Origin: Rickettsia hoogstraalii
GTDB lineage: Bacteria > Pseudomonadota > Alphaproteobacteria > Rickettsiales > Rickettsiaceae
DNA length: 64,000 nucleotides
Assembly (NCBI RefSeq): GCF_000825685.1
Contig: NZ_CCXM01000001.1
Coordinates: 434,001 to 498,000 of the forward strand
Direction: 5' to 3'
The notes beneath the pieces were generated by a model. It did not search any database, had not been told where the DNA came from, and saw nothing but the letters and a program-made list of their open reading frames with translations. The position numbers were made by a program, and so were the translations under genes. Positions 27,743-38,400 of this stretch are shown in pieces. Every line of letters starts with the position of its first letter. Positions within the stretch are counted from its first letter, which is position 1.

Positions 27743-29641
27743 ATGGCTGAGCCTATTATATTTACTCTTTTACTTGGCAATAAAGATCAGATATTAGAAA
27801 GAATAAACAATCAGGAAGCTCAAAATAAACTACCTATTATCCCGCTTCAAGTTAATAAAGAATCACATATATCCGATAAAGAACGTATTTTTTCGGAAAT
27901 CTTAGAAAAATCCCGCAAAGAGGGCAAAACACCGATTTTTAACATTCAACTTAACAATAATAATGTAAAACCAATTTTTCGGGTACAAGATTTAATTAAT
28001 TCGCAAAATTTAAATATAAAAACTACTATTACTTTTGATCAATATAATTCATTAACCCAAAATCCTGAGCTAGAAGCTTATTGGAAGCAAATTATGGAAA
28101 AAGTTGATCATGTTTTTTTCACAAATGAAGCAGATCAAAATTTAGCTATAGCCGATGGTATAGTACCAAAAGATAAAACCACTACAATTACGGATATAAG
28201 TTTAGTAACATCTGTTTTTAACAATCTTGTATATGATCGTGAAATTGACCAGTTGCTATCCGGTACGATACCTGACAAAGCAAAATTAGACAAACTCATA
28301 AAAACAGCTAAAAATCAAGGTGGTAGAGTAATTATAGAAACTTGGCCTCTTTCTGCAGACGAAGCAACAAATCTTATCACTGCTAAATTCGGTATTACCT
28401 CTGAAGATCAAATTTACGGATTGAAACTTGAAATTAATGAAATCTTAAAAGATCCAAATAATGCTGCTGAAAACTTTAAAAAATATGTATCACAAATATC
28501 TAGACAATTTCAAAAAGATTTAGATAAAGCTGAGGTAAATCCTATTGACTTTAATTTTAATACAAAGAAAGTTATGAAAGATAGAGCTGAGGATATACAA
28601 AAAGAACAAACAACATCATATGAACCTCTACAAGAAAACCAACCACAACAGCAAGATTTTTTTAGAAGAGTTTTTAACTATTTTAAAGATATAGTAACTA
28701 GTTTTAAAGAAACAATATTTGGCAATAAAGAAGAACCTAAAACTCAAGAATCAACAACTCTAACTACGGAAGCAATGACGCAAGAACAGCAAGTAGTTGC
28801 TGTCCCTTCTATAACTCAACCGGAACAACAAGCTTCTGTGAGTAATACAAAACCATGGGAAGAACTAGGAATTACACAAAAAATGTATGAAGAATCTCTG
28901 CAAGCAGAAAAACAATTAATTAAATCGCTAATAGAACCAAAAATACCTGAAAAAAAATCATCACCGGTTATAAATACTGAAGATACTGAAGCTCAAGCCG
29001 GTATTTATAATACAGAAAATATAAAACAACCTAAGTATTTATACACTGAAGATGATATAAAAAATATACTGGAAGCAAATATAGATAAGAATAAATTCTC
29101 TATATTTCATCACGCCTCTTTAGAAGAGCCGGAAATACTAAAAGATACTCTTCATGCTACAGGAGAGGGTTTACTATTAGATAACAAATCTGCAATTATA
29201 CCACTAAATACAGGACATAAACATTGGTTACTCTTGGCAGCTAGTAAAGATGATAAAGGTAATATAAACTTTATTTATAATGACCCCTATGGTGAGCCAT
29301 TAGAAACTCGTCCAAAAGTAACAGAATATATTAACGAAGTTTATCCCGGTGCAAAAATAATAGATCTAAACACCAAACAACAAGAAAACGCTTATGATTG
29401 CGGAGTTTTCGTATGCGATAGTGCAATAAAATTTTCTAAAGGTCAAAAAATTCTAACTACTGAAGAATCTAAAGGACAGGGTATAAATTTAAGAAAGGCT
29501 CAAGCTAATACACTATTAATGCAACAGCAAACACAAGAAATCGTGAGACCGTTAAAAACAAATTCTGTACAGCAATCAAGTAATAAATTTCAAGAATTAG
29601 TGAAGAATCAAAAAACAAATGATCACTCTAGACGACTCTAA
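27743..29641 (+). CDS. Predicted CE-clan (Ulp1/RickCE-like) cysteine protease effector
   Basis: 632 residues. The C-terminal domain (about 430-575) has the full CE-clan catalytic set in order: His494 in HKHWLLL, Asp514 in YNDPYG, Gln547 in KQQEN and Cys553 in YDCGVFVC. Bacterial members of this clan act on ubiquitin or ubiquitin-like proteins, or as acetyltransferases; a Rickettsia bellii member called RickCE is described as a deubiquitinase. The N-terminal 300 residues are unrecognised and helical; residues about 310-385 form a Q/T/E-rich linker. There is no signal peptide, consistent with type IV secretion, which I infer. AAAGG precedes the ATG. It sits between two repeat elements. Confidence 0.85.
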   Translation: MAEPIIFTLLLGNKDQILERINNQEAQNKLPIIPLQVNKESHISDKERIFSEILEKSRKEGKTPIFNIQLNNNNVKPIFRVQDLINSQNLNIKTTITFDQYNSLTQNPELEAYWKQIMEKVDHVFFTNEADQNLAIADGIVPKDKTTTITDISLVTSVFNNLVYDREIDQLLSGTIPDKAKLDKLIKTAKNQGGRVIIETWPLSADEATNLITAKFGITSEDQIYGLKLEINEILKDPNNAAENFKKYVSQISRQFQKDLDKAEVNPIDFNFNTKKVMKDRAEDIQKEQTTSYEPLQENQPQQQDFFRRVFNYFKDIVTSFKETIFGNKEEPKTQESTTLTTEAMTQEQQVVAVPSITQPEQQASVSNTKPWEELGITQKMYEESLQAEKQLIKSLIEPKIPEKKSSPVINTEDTEAQAGIYNTENIKQPKYLYTEDDIKNILEANIDKNKFSIFHHASLEEPEILKDTLHATGEGLLLDNKSAIIPLNTGHKHWLLLAASKDDKGNINFIYNDPYGEPLETRPKVTEYINEVYPGAKIIDLNTKQQENAYDCGVFVCDSAIKFSKGQKILTTEESKGQGINLRKAQANTLLMQQQTQEIVRPLKTNSVQQSSNKFQELVKNQKTNDHSRRL

Positions 29642-29674
29642 TATACTCTTATAAGAATAAGTAGTATACTTGAT

Positions 29675-29770
29675 ACAACTTTAAAAAGAGCAAGAAATCC
29701 ACAAGACGAGGATCGTAGACTTAATACGTGAGTACCGCAGCTCTACGACATAGCCAATTTTTGAAGTTCT
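29675..29770. repeat. Palindromic repeat (CTTCAAAAATTGG family)
   Basis: Arms ACTTTAAAAAGAGCAAG and GCCAATTTTTGAAGT enclose AATACGTGAGTACCGCAGCTCTACGA. The same core is found in opposite orientation at 60727-60838. Confidence 0.75.
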
Positions 29771-29851
29771 ATCTTAGTATAATAAAAAAACATTAGGCAA
29801 AATTTCTAATTCCTAATATAATTATTTATAGTTAATTTATATTTAACAAAA

Positions 29852-31126
29852 ATGACTACCATACTTGTGATCGTTATTATAATAATAATTGCCTTATCTG
29901 CTTTATTTGCTGCTACCGAAACTGCTATTACCGCCTCCTCGCCGGGGAAGATTCATAAGCTTAAAATCGCCGGTAATAAGCGTGCTAAAACAGTTTTAGA
30001 GGTTCTTAAGAAAAAAGAAAAGGTCATAGGAACTTTATTAATAGGTAATAGTTTAATCAATACAGTTTGTACCACTATTGCTACTACTCTCTTTATTAGC
30101 TTTCTTGGAGATAATGGACCTATTGTTGCTTCCGGCGTTATGGCTTTTATAATTATTGTTTTTGCCGAAGTAGTACCGAAAGCAATAGCCGTTGCTAAAC
30201 CTGAACAATTAGCATTAAAAATGGCTTCAACTATCGTAATATTTTTAAAGCTTTTCAAACCTATTAATATTGCTCTTGATTACATTACAAAAATATTTTG
30301 CTTCATATTTCGTATTAATTTAAATCCTCAAATATCAGGAACGGAAGAAGTAAGAGGCGTGATTGAGCATTACCACCAAGAAGGCGGAGTTTATAAATCC
30401 GATCGTAATATGCTCGGCGGGATATTAGATATACGTAATATGACGGTATCGGAAATTATGACTCACAGAAGTAGTATTATAGCCCTTAATATCGACCTAC
30501 CTCATGAAGTGATAATCAAAACTTTATTATCGGGCGCTCATACACGTATACCTTTATGGCAAGATAATAGAGATAATATAACAGGGATTCTCAATCTAAA
30601 AGATTTGCTTAAGGCATTATACGAAAATAATAATGATGCAAAAAAAGTTGATATTAATAAACTTCTAACTCCACCTTGGTTTATCCCTGAGAACGCACTT
30701 GTAGTAGACCAGCTACATGCATTTAGAGAACGTAATAATCATTTTGCTTGTGTTGTAGATGAATATGGTGATTTACAGGGAATTATTACTCTTGAAGATG
30801 TTATAGAAGAAATCGTAGGACCTATTACCGATGAACATGATAGACTTAATAATGAAATTATCAAGAAGTCTAATACCGAGTTCATTATAAAAGGAACTAC
30901 AACTATTAGAGATATTAACCGAGAACTTGATTGGAATTTATCGGATGAGGATGCAAACACTATAGCAGGATTAATAATCCATAAAATTGCTAGAATTCCA
31001 AATCAAGGAGAAGTAATTGAAATATTTAACTTTAAAATAATAATTTTAAAGAAAATTGCCAATAAGATTGATAGCGTAAAAATTACCGTATTACTTACTA
31101 CCGAGAAAACAATAAGCAGTGAGTGA
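29852..31126 (+). CDS. CorC/HlyC-family (CNNM + CBS) membrane protein
   Basis: 424 residues. An N-terminal CNNM (DUF21) membrane domain has the markers ALFAATETAITAS, GNSLINT and FAEVVPKAIA. It is followed by paired CBS domains (IMTHRSSIIALN ... TRIPLWQDNRDNITGILNLKDLL; HFACVVDEYGDLQGIITLEDVIEEIVG) and a C-terminal CorC/HlyC domain. Such proteins are tied to Mg/Co export or, in older annotations, hemolysin C; ion transport is the better-supported reading. It overlaps ccmF by 8 bases, an unusual pairing that implies one transcript. Confidence 0.88.
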   Translation: MTTILVIVIIIIIALSALFAATETAITASSPGKIHKLKIAGNKRAKTVLEVLKKKEKVIGTLLIGNSLINTVCTTIATTLFISFLGDNGPIVASGVMAFIIIVFAEVVPKAIAVAKPEQLALKMASTIVIFLKLFKPINIALDYITKIFCFIFRINLNPQISGTEEVRGVIEHYHQEGGVYKSDRNMLGGILDIRNMTVSEIMTHRSSIIALNIDLPHEVIIKTLLSGAHTRIPLWQDNRDNITGILNLKDLLKALYENNNDAKKVDINKLLTPPWFIPENALVVDQLHAFRERNNHFACVVDEYGDLQGIITLEDVIEEIVGPITDEHDRLNNEIIKKSNTEFIIKGTTTIRDINRELDWNLSDEDANTIAGLIIHKIARIPNQGEVIEIFNFKIIILKKIANKIDSVKITVLLTTEKTISSE

Positions 31127-33134
31127 AATCGGTAATTTTTTACTGCTAACAACGATGTGCTTAAGCGGGATGTCGATTGTTGTTGGTTTATCAAGGCGTC
31201 ATTGCGAGCGACTAAAAGGAGCATGGCAATCTAGAAAAAATAACTTTACTGGATTGCTTCGTCAAAACTTACAGTTTTTCCTCGCAATGACGAATATCTG
31301 CTACCCCTTCTACATAGCTGCCTCATGTGCTATACTTGCCTTTTTTACCCTAGTCTATGCTTTTATTATTTCTGACTTTTCACTACAAAATGTCTTTTTA
31401 AACTCTAGTACTTTAAAACCTTTAATATATAAAATAGCCGGTAGTTGGTCGAGCCACGAAGGCTCAATATTATTATGGTTTTGTTTATTACAAATCGTTA
31501 GTTGCTGTTATATATTTTTACTTAAAGATAACCGACTTAAATTTTTATCTATTATTATTCTATCAGCTATACAATTATTTTTTAGCAGTTTTATTTATTT
31601 TACCTCCAATCCTTTTAACGTGTTTTCTTTCGCTCCTAAAGAGGGGCTTGGACTAAACCCGATGCTACAAGATATTGCTTTGAGCATCCATCCTCCGCTG
31701 CTTTATTTAGGCTATGTTAGCTACGCCGTACCGTTTACTATTGTTTGTGCCTCTATGTCATTCCCGCGTAGGCGGGAATCCATTGCTTCTTTTATAAAAT
31801 TTTTACTGGATTCCCGCCTACGCGGGAATGACATAAAACTTCTCAAAACATTTTCCAATATCGGTATCTTATTTACTACCATAGGAATTAGCCTTGGTTC
31901 TTGGTGGGCATATAGAGAACTCGGCTGGGGCGGATTTTGGTTTTTCGATCCGGTAGAAAATATTTCGCTATTTCCTTGGTTATCCGGAATTATGCTACAT
32001 CATTCTATAATAGTTACTACCAAAACAAACCGAATGCAAAACTGGGTGATAATTTTATCAATCGTTACTTTTTTATTAGTAATATTTAGTACTTTTTTAG
32101 TACGTTCCGGTTTTATTACTTCAATTCACTCTTTTGCATTCTCACCTGAGAGAGGAATATACCTGCTTGGAATATTTTTGGTTATGGGGATTGGTAGTAT
32201 TGGGTTGTATACTTCCACGTCATTGCGAGGAGGTGCATCAGCATCGACGAAGCAATCTCAGGAAACTAACCGAGATTGCCACAGCCACTATCGTGGCTTC
32301 GCAATGACAGGTATAACCCTCGGCAATATATTCTTCCTACTTAGCCTTATTGTGCTAATAGCTGCCACACTTTACCCGCCAATTTACTCTTTATTTGACG
32401 ATAAACCTATTATTATTAGTGAAACATTTTTTGTTAATAATTTTATTATATTCGTTATCCCTATTCTTTGTACTATAGGATTATTTACTACCAGAAGCTC
32501 TATTAAAAAACATATTATAATTCTAATATTATCTCTAATAATTACTTATTTAATATCATTAAAAGTAACATTTAGTGTTATATCGATTTTAACTATAATC
32601 GCATCTATATTTTTGATGCTTCATAATGTTCATTGTCTTTTGATTAAAACTAATTATTTTAAAAATAGACTTAAAGCAAGTGCTGCTAGTATGATCCTTG
32701 GGCATTTTGGTTTTGCACTAATTAGCTTTAGTATTACAACGAATGCATTATTACAAAGTGAAATGGATTTTACCGGCAGAGTAGGAACAAGTAAAACATT
32801 TAACGAATTTAAAATAACATTGCAAAATATTAAGTTTGCTCAAGGTAAAAATTATTATAGACAAATCGCTGAATTTTGGCTTGAGGATAATAGCCGTAAT
32901 ATAACTATATTAAAGCCAGAAAATAGGCTTTATATAGTTGAGAAGAGCTTATCGCAAGAAAGTGATATATACTCTTACTTATCATATGATCTTTACGCAG
33001 TTTTAAGTAATATAGACGGCGATATAATTCATGCTAAAATATATTATAAGCCAATGATGAGCTTTATTTGGCTTGGAATTATTCTTACCGCTTTCGGCTT
33101 TTTTATTGCACTAATCAGAAAAAATTCTAGCTAA
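31119..33134 (+). CDS. ccmF: Cytochrome c maturation protein CcmF with three in-frame palindromic inserts
   Basis: Inner-membrane heme lyase component that attaches heme to apocytochrome c. The tryptophan-rich heme-handling motif GSWWAYRELGWGGFWFFDPVEN is intact, as are SWSSHEGSILLWF and SIHPPLLYLGYVSYAVPF. Three stretches are foreign: residues about 25-57 (SRRHCERLKGAWQSRKNN...), 213-239 (MSFPRRRESI...DSRLRGNDI) and 367-397 (TSLRGGASASTKQSQ...). They are encoded by palindromic repeats at 31192, 31755 and 32218, all in frame. They appear to fall in loops between membrane segments. 671 residues against about 640-650 in the family is consistent with roughly 90 added residues and some losses. 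Confidence 0.9.
   Translation: MSEIGNFLLLTTMCLSGMSIVVGLSRRHCERLKGAWQSRKNNFTGLLRQNLQFFLAMTNICYPFYIAASCAILAFFTLVYAFIISDFSLQNVFLNSSTLKPLIYKIAGSWSSHEGSILLWFCLLQIVSCCYIFLLKDNRLKFLSIIILSAIQLFFSSFIYFTSNPFNVFSFAPKEGLGLNPMLQDIALSIHPPLLYLGYVSYAVPFTIVCASMSFPRRRESIASFIKFLLDSRLRGNDIKLLKTFSNIGILFTTIGISLGSWWAYRELGWGGFWFFDPVENISLFPWLSGIMLHHSIIVTTKTNRMQNWVIILSIVTFLLVIFSTFLVRSGFITSIHSFAFSPERGIYLLGIFLVMGIGSIGLYTSTSLRGGASASTKQSQETNRDCHSHYRGFAMTGITLGNIFFLLSLIVLIAATLYPPIYSLFDDKPIIISETFFVNNFIIFVIPILCTIGLFTTRSSIKKHIIILILSLIITYLISLKVTFSVISILTIIASIFLMLHNVHCLLIKTNYFKNRLKASAASMILGHFGFALISFSITTNALLQSEMDFTGRVGTSKTFNEFKITLQNIKFAQGKNYYRQIAEFWLEDNSRNITILKPENRLYIVEKSLSQESDIYSYLSYDLYAVLSNIDGDIIHAKIYYKPMMSFIWLGIILTAFGFFIALIRKNSS
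31192..31290. repeat. In-frame palindromic element 1 in ccmF
   Basis: GCGTCATTGCGAGCGACTAA at the left and CTTACAGTTTTTCCTCGCAATGACG-type right arm, with GCAATCTAG/CTGGATTGC inner arms. It adds about 33 codons directly after the first membrane segment. Confidence 0.9.
31755..31835. repeat. In-frame palindromic element 2 in ccmF
   Basis: ATGTCATTCCCGCGTAGGCG and its mirror CGCCTACGCGGGAATGACAT form an almost perfect hairpin of about 80 bases that adds about 27 codons. Confidence 0.92.
32218..32309. repeat. In-frame palindromic element 3 in ccmF
   Basis: CGTCATTGCGAGGAGGTGCA and GTGGCTTCGCAATGAC ends with GCAATCTCAGG and CCGAGATTGCC inner arms; about 31 codons are added. Confidence 0.9.
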
Positions 33135-34676
33135 TTTGAACCATCACATTTAAGGTTTAAAATTTTAATACTATTCGGATGATCAGCTCCGAATTTTTCT
33201 ATCTGATTATTACGGAATTTTTCATACCAAAATTTCTTAGGTAAAGTGCAACTAGCTTTAGCGGCTGCAAAATACATATTACTTATTTCATACACATTTT
33301 TCATATTTTTTTTATAGTTATTCCAATATATATTTTCAGCAGTAGCATAAGCATCTACCGCCTCCTCATTTTGATTAAGTAACACTAGTGCATCCCCTTC
33401 AGCAAAGAATGTTTTTGCCAAATCTATATCCGGTGATATAATAATTATTAGGTCTAGTTGGATCATTAAAGAAAATTGCTTTAGCTTTTTTGGCATATTC
33501 TAGAGCTTCGGTAACATCACCGAGTCCTAGCTTTGCTCTTGATTTTTTGGTAAAAATTCGTCCAAATACTTGATTTTCCTCTTTTTTACTCGATTTATTC
33601 ATATCATATACTTGTTCTAATAAAGAAAGAGCTTCCTGATGTTTCTTAAGATTATTTAATACATCTACTTTTAATGAGATATGAACCGGTAAGAAATAAA
33701 TCTTGAGGTTTCATGCCGTTTTCGATACAAGCATTTATAGTATCGTCAATTCTTCTTAATGCTTCATAATTTTTACCTTGAATATTAAACAATTTAGAAA
33801 GCTGATAAATATCATCGTCTAGACTATGCTTATCTTCAGTAATAGAATTTAATAATTCTTTTGAAAAACTTTGATTATTAAGCAATGCTATCCCATATAG
33901 TAATCTTTTAGCACTAGGGTTTAATTCATTGCTAACAAGTTTTATATTTAGCTCAATTTTATCCTTAGAGGCTTTTATCGTTTTCTTATATTCCTCTAAG
34001 CTCAAACCTTGTACTTGATTTAATATTTGTACTCCTTGAACTACGAGAATCGGATAGCCTCCAAATTCTTGAGTCAAAAAATTTATTAATTCCGGATTTT
34101 TATTTTCCAATATATTTTTTGCAAGTAATGCAGTTTCCGACTTAGTGAAAGCATTTGCTTTGATTATATTAGATAATAATTCATCATCTTGAGAACAAAC
34201 TATATATTACCGTTATATTCCCAATTAATAAAATCCTCTATTTTCTTATTCTCGCCTATTTTTAAATTATCAAATACCAATAACCATTTATCCTTGTTTG
34301 CTAGATAACCCATTAAATCTTTCCTCATCACTGCCATATCTTCTGAAATCACCGGTGATTTTACCTCGGTATTAATAGCTTTAGATAATTTGAGTAATTG
34401 CTGCTCTATATTTAGATTACAATCAATAAACCAAATTATGTTATAATTATCTTTATTTTCATAAGCGTACATTCTAGCAAGCTGCGTTTTACCCATACCG
34501 CTTACCCCTACTACACTAGATTGCTTGTATTTATTAAGATTTTCTTTTAGTTTTTCCAATTGCGATACATGATTTATAAAATAGCTAACCGGTACAACTA
34601 AATTAGATATTTGACTTTGAGCAAATATACTTCCGCTTATTAGAAGCATAATAATCCCTAATATATATTTTTTCAT
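33131..34676 (-). pseudogene. Broken NB-ARC/STAND NTPase with signal peptide and TPR-like C-terminus
   Basis: At least four minus-strand pieces rebuild one protein of about 510 residues. The first (34676-34200) begins with a Sec-type signal peptide (ILGIIMLLISGSIFAQSQ), then Walker A GVSGMGKTQLA and Walker B KWLLVFDNL. The second (34110-33652) continues FLTQEFGGYPILVVQGVQIL, typical of the winged-helix region after NB-ARC. The last pieces contain helix pairs such as LNQNEEAVDAYATAENIYWNNYKKN, resembling tetratricopeptide repeats. Frameshifts lie near 34197, 33650 and 33430. A signal peptide before an ATP-binding domain is unusual, since ATP is absent from the periplasm. Confidence 0.78.
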
Positions 34677-34810
34677 AATATTTATTAATTTTAAATTTCT
34701 AGCTGTAAAGCTTTATATCTTTTCGACTAAAAGTCAATAAAAATTTGAGGTTAATGAAGATATTGCACTGGGTAAAAAATTAGGTGATATCATTCTCGCA
34801 TAGCATTGCC

Positions 34811-34987
34811 CGCGTGGATAACTATAGTACCGAACAATTTTTATTCTATGTCATTCCCGCGTAGGCGGGAATCCAGAAAAAAAGTATAAGTACAGAAAAT
34901 TTTTGAAATTAAAAGCTTGATTTATCTCGCTTTATGCTGGATTCTTGCTTTCGCAGGAATAACATCGGTATCCATACAACAAGACCT
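34811..34987. repeat. Palindromic element, first of two near-identical direct copies
   Basis: CGCGTGGATAACTATAGTACCGAACAATTT flank (shown in part) then TGTCATTCCCGCGTAGGCGG ... CTTTCGCAGGAATAACATCG. About 177 bases, almost identical to 35207-35386. Confidence 0.88.
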
Positions 34988-35017
34988 ACTCGCAAGGCAT
35001 TGTTGCGTGGACCTGCT

Positions 35018-35143
35018 TTTCCGTCATTGCGAGAAGAATTACGTAGTAATTCGACGAAGCAATCCAGTAAAAAATTCTGATTTACAGAATTTTTTTATTA
35101 TTTTTTCTGGATTGCCGCGTCGCTTCGCTCCTCGCAATGACGA
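35018..35143. repeat. Palindromic element between the two direct copies
   Basis: CGTCATTGCGAGAAGAATTA...GAAGCAATCCAG and CTGGATTGCCGCGTCGCTTC...CTCGCAATGACG, with TTCTGATTTACAGAATTTTT at the centre. The cluster 34690-35400 holds repeats only, with no gene. Confidence 0.88.
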
Positions 35144-35206
35144 TTAGATATCCACGCAACAAGACCTCCTCTCAATGACGACTTTCAGTATCCACGCGGG
35201 CAATGC

Positions 35207-35386
35207 CACGCGTGGATAAGTATAGTATCGAACAATTTTTATTCTATGTCATTCCCACGTAGGCGGGAATCCAGAAAAAAAGTATAAATACAGAAAATTT
35301 TTGAAATTAAAAGCTCGATTTATCTCGCTTTATGCTGGATTCCTGCTTTCGCAGGAATGACATCGGTATCTACGCAACAAGACCTG
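35207..35386. repeat. Palindromic element, second near-identical direct copy
   Basis: CACGCGTGGATAAGTATAGT flank then TGTCATTCCCACGTAGGCGG ... CTTTCGCAGGAATGACATCG. It matches the copy at 34811-34987 at almost every base, including the flanking CGTGGATA and CAACAAGACCT sequences, so one is a duplication of the other or both inserted the same way. Confidence 0.88.
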
Positions 35387-35404
35387 TAGGCACGAAGAAA
35401 GAAT

Positions 35405-35442
35405 AAAAAAAAGCCCCCTTTTTTCAAAGAAGACTTTTTTCT
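35405..35442 (-). terminator. Rho-independent terminator of ompB
   Basis: On the minus strand AAAAAAGTCTTCTTT pairs with GAAAAAAGGGGGCTTTTTT, giving an about 11-bp stem with G-T pairs that runs into a T8 tract. It lies 36 bases after the ompB stop and before the repeat cluster. Confidence 0.7.
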
Positions 35443-35477
35443 TTAGAAAGTTATAAACTTGCTAATCGGGAGAGCGA

Positions 35478-38400
35478 TTAGAAGTTTACACGTACTTTTA
35501 AAGTACCTTGATGTGCAGTATACTTACTTGCAGCATTGAAATCATAACCGATTCCGTATTCCATCTTAGCATCAGGTCTTATGCTTGCACTTAAACCTAC
35601 ATTGTAAGATGTTTTAGCAGTTCTGTCAGGCTGGCTGATGAACGGAGTAACTTGTCCATCTAACTGAGACTGAGTTTTAGATAATCTACCATTTACTTTG
35701 TGAACTACAAAAGCGTGAGCTTCCGGATATACCGCAAGATCAGTTATATTCATAGTACCACCAGCTACTTTAGCACCTACTATTAAATCGGTTCTATCGC
35801 TAAACTTGCTGTTAACTTGCTTGTTTGCAACTGTTGTACCGGTTTCTTTGTAGTTTTCGTCAGAAGATTTTAAGTAGCTAAGTCCTGCCATTGGAGTTAC
35901 TAATACACCTTGCATTGCATTGTAATCATAACCGACCATTAAGTTACCACCGAATGTCATGTTATCGTAATTACCGGCAGCAATTTGCTTATTCATCTTA
36001 CCGTTAGCATCGAAGAAGTAACGCTGACTTTTGTTTTTCACTTGGTTTAAGCTAAATATTGCACTACCTTGAGCAAAGAAGTTCTCAACAAGCTGCTGGG
36101 CACCATATAGAGAGAATGAGAGACCGTTAACGTCGGTTTTATCACCTTTCTTATAATCTTGGTGTTTTATATCGGTTTTAGTAATACCGATAGCAGCACC
36201 GATCATTAAGTTATCGTTAGCTAGCGTATCTAAACCGATTACGACACCGGTGGTTTTAGCTTTATAACCAGCTAAACCGCCTTTCTTACTTTGATGTGCA
36301 TCAGTATAGAAAGGTTTTGCCCATATACCGTAAGCTACATTGTCAACAGCTTCGTCACCTGCAGCAACCGCAGCCGGTATTGCTCCAGCTTCAGGTCCAG
36401 CCATTTCAGCAGTTTCAGGAGTACCTAAATATCTAAGAGCACCTAATCTGTTACCAAGTTGAGCTTGGATATCTTTAGCTACATCTAATTGTGCATTAGT
36501 TACGGCTGCACTTGTATCGGTAGTAATAGCTCCAACAAAGTTAGCAGAATTAGCACTATTTTTAGCATTATTAACAAGATTACTATATGCTGCAGTATTG
36601 GTTTCGGCTAAGAATGTTGCAACGTTCTGACCTACACCCGATGCACCTGCAAATGGGCTATTTGTGATATCATTAGTAACTACGTTTGCTGCATTGTTAG
36701 TACGTGTTATTACATAATCTTGGTTAGCAGCACGTATTAAATCGTAATTTACGAAACGATTACTTCCGGTTACAGCAAAGTTAGGACCTCCTAAAGTACC
36801 GTTAAATCTAGCACCACCTTGGATTAAAATATAAGTTTTTGTACCGCTGAAATTTGCATTGGCATTATCTTGTACATTAATAGTTGTTGTTCTTGTAGTT
36901 GTTGCATTAACTTTAGCATTTTCCGCAATAACGATATGACCTATTACACCTGAACTATCGGAGGCTATGTTTAACGTTGTGCTAAGAGAAGTATTGCTTC
37001 CCCATGTTGAAGTACCGCTTGCAAATGTTAAGGTATTTGTTACAAGGTCAATATTACCGTTAATAGCAGTAGTACCGCCGCCTAAAGTTACATTCGAACC
37101 AGCAACATTTAAGTTAACATTACCAAAATTAGTTGCGGTAGAATATATATTTCCTAGTAATTTTTCTAATGAACCGGCAGGACCCGTAAATTTCACAGAA
37201 GCTACAGGAGTATCAGAGCTACCTATATTACCGACAGACGCTCTACCTAAGTAAGTTACAGTACCGTTATTAGCTTTAACAGTAGAAACCATACTTGTAG
37301 CAGTAGAGTTTGTACCGTCAACAAAAATTACATTAGAGTTACCGTTAACACTTCCAAGGGTAATTTTACCATCAAAATCTTTTCCAGCTGTACCACCTGT
37401 AGTAACAGTTACACCATCCTCGATTATTGCGTTAGTTGCAATAATGCTACCTAAGTTGTTATAGTTTGTAGTAAAATTCACTTCCTCCAACTTTGGATTA
37501 CCATTCTTGAAACCTAAACCGTAAATCGTACCTGGAGTATTAGGAACGCCGCCGTTAAGCTCTATAGTACCTTCATCATTATTTACGGCAAATAAAGTTG
37601 CATATACTGTAGCATCATTAACAGTAATCGTATTATCACTTGCAAGTCCAAGACCTATGATGTTATTTTGATCACCGATTACTTGACCTGGAACAATTGT
37701 GCTATCAACATTTGTAACAATCAATCTAGGAGCATTAAATCCACCGCCTGCTACCTTATTACCGACAGTACTTTTAATTGTTAAACCGTCTAATAGGATA
37801 CCGCTAGCTAAGAATAAACTTGCTCCTAAACTTGCATTTGCAAAAACAACTGTATCAGTCACCGCACCAGGATTAGCTGCATTACCGATTTGATTAATCA
37901 CTACGTTACCAGGACCGGAAACTGTTACTTGCTTTAATTCATTAACAACTCTAGCTTGTTTGTTTACTGTTACGGTAATAGGATCAGCGTTAACGAATTC
38001 TACTATACCGGTATTATCGACAGATGTGAAAAGATCTGTAGTATAATTACCGCCGATTTGTAAGGTAGAATTACCTTCAATTGTAGTTTCACCGTTAAAT
38101 GTTGCATTACCTAAGAAGGAAGCCGTACTACCATTATTTAATTCTACAGTATTAAACCTATTACCTTGTTGTCCACCGACTGTACCGCTTACTATATTTG
38201 TTCCACCCGCAGTAAAGCTGAACGTACCAACGTTAGGAGTAGCAGTAGTAATATTAGTAGCATATAAATTAACACCTTTACCGACATTTAATGTTGTGGC
38301 ACCACCAGCTGGAGCTTCAAAATTAATCTCTGCAAGTGGGTTTGTAGCACTACCTAAATTTGTACCGGCTGCAAGAGTCATATTATTATTAATAGGATTA

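Noticed and set aside
34811..35386. Direct repeats that might suggest a CRISPR array
   Set aside because: Only two copies of about 180 bp with a palindromic element in between; no short regular repeats or spacers, and no cas genes.
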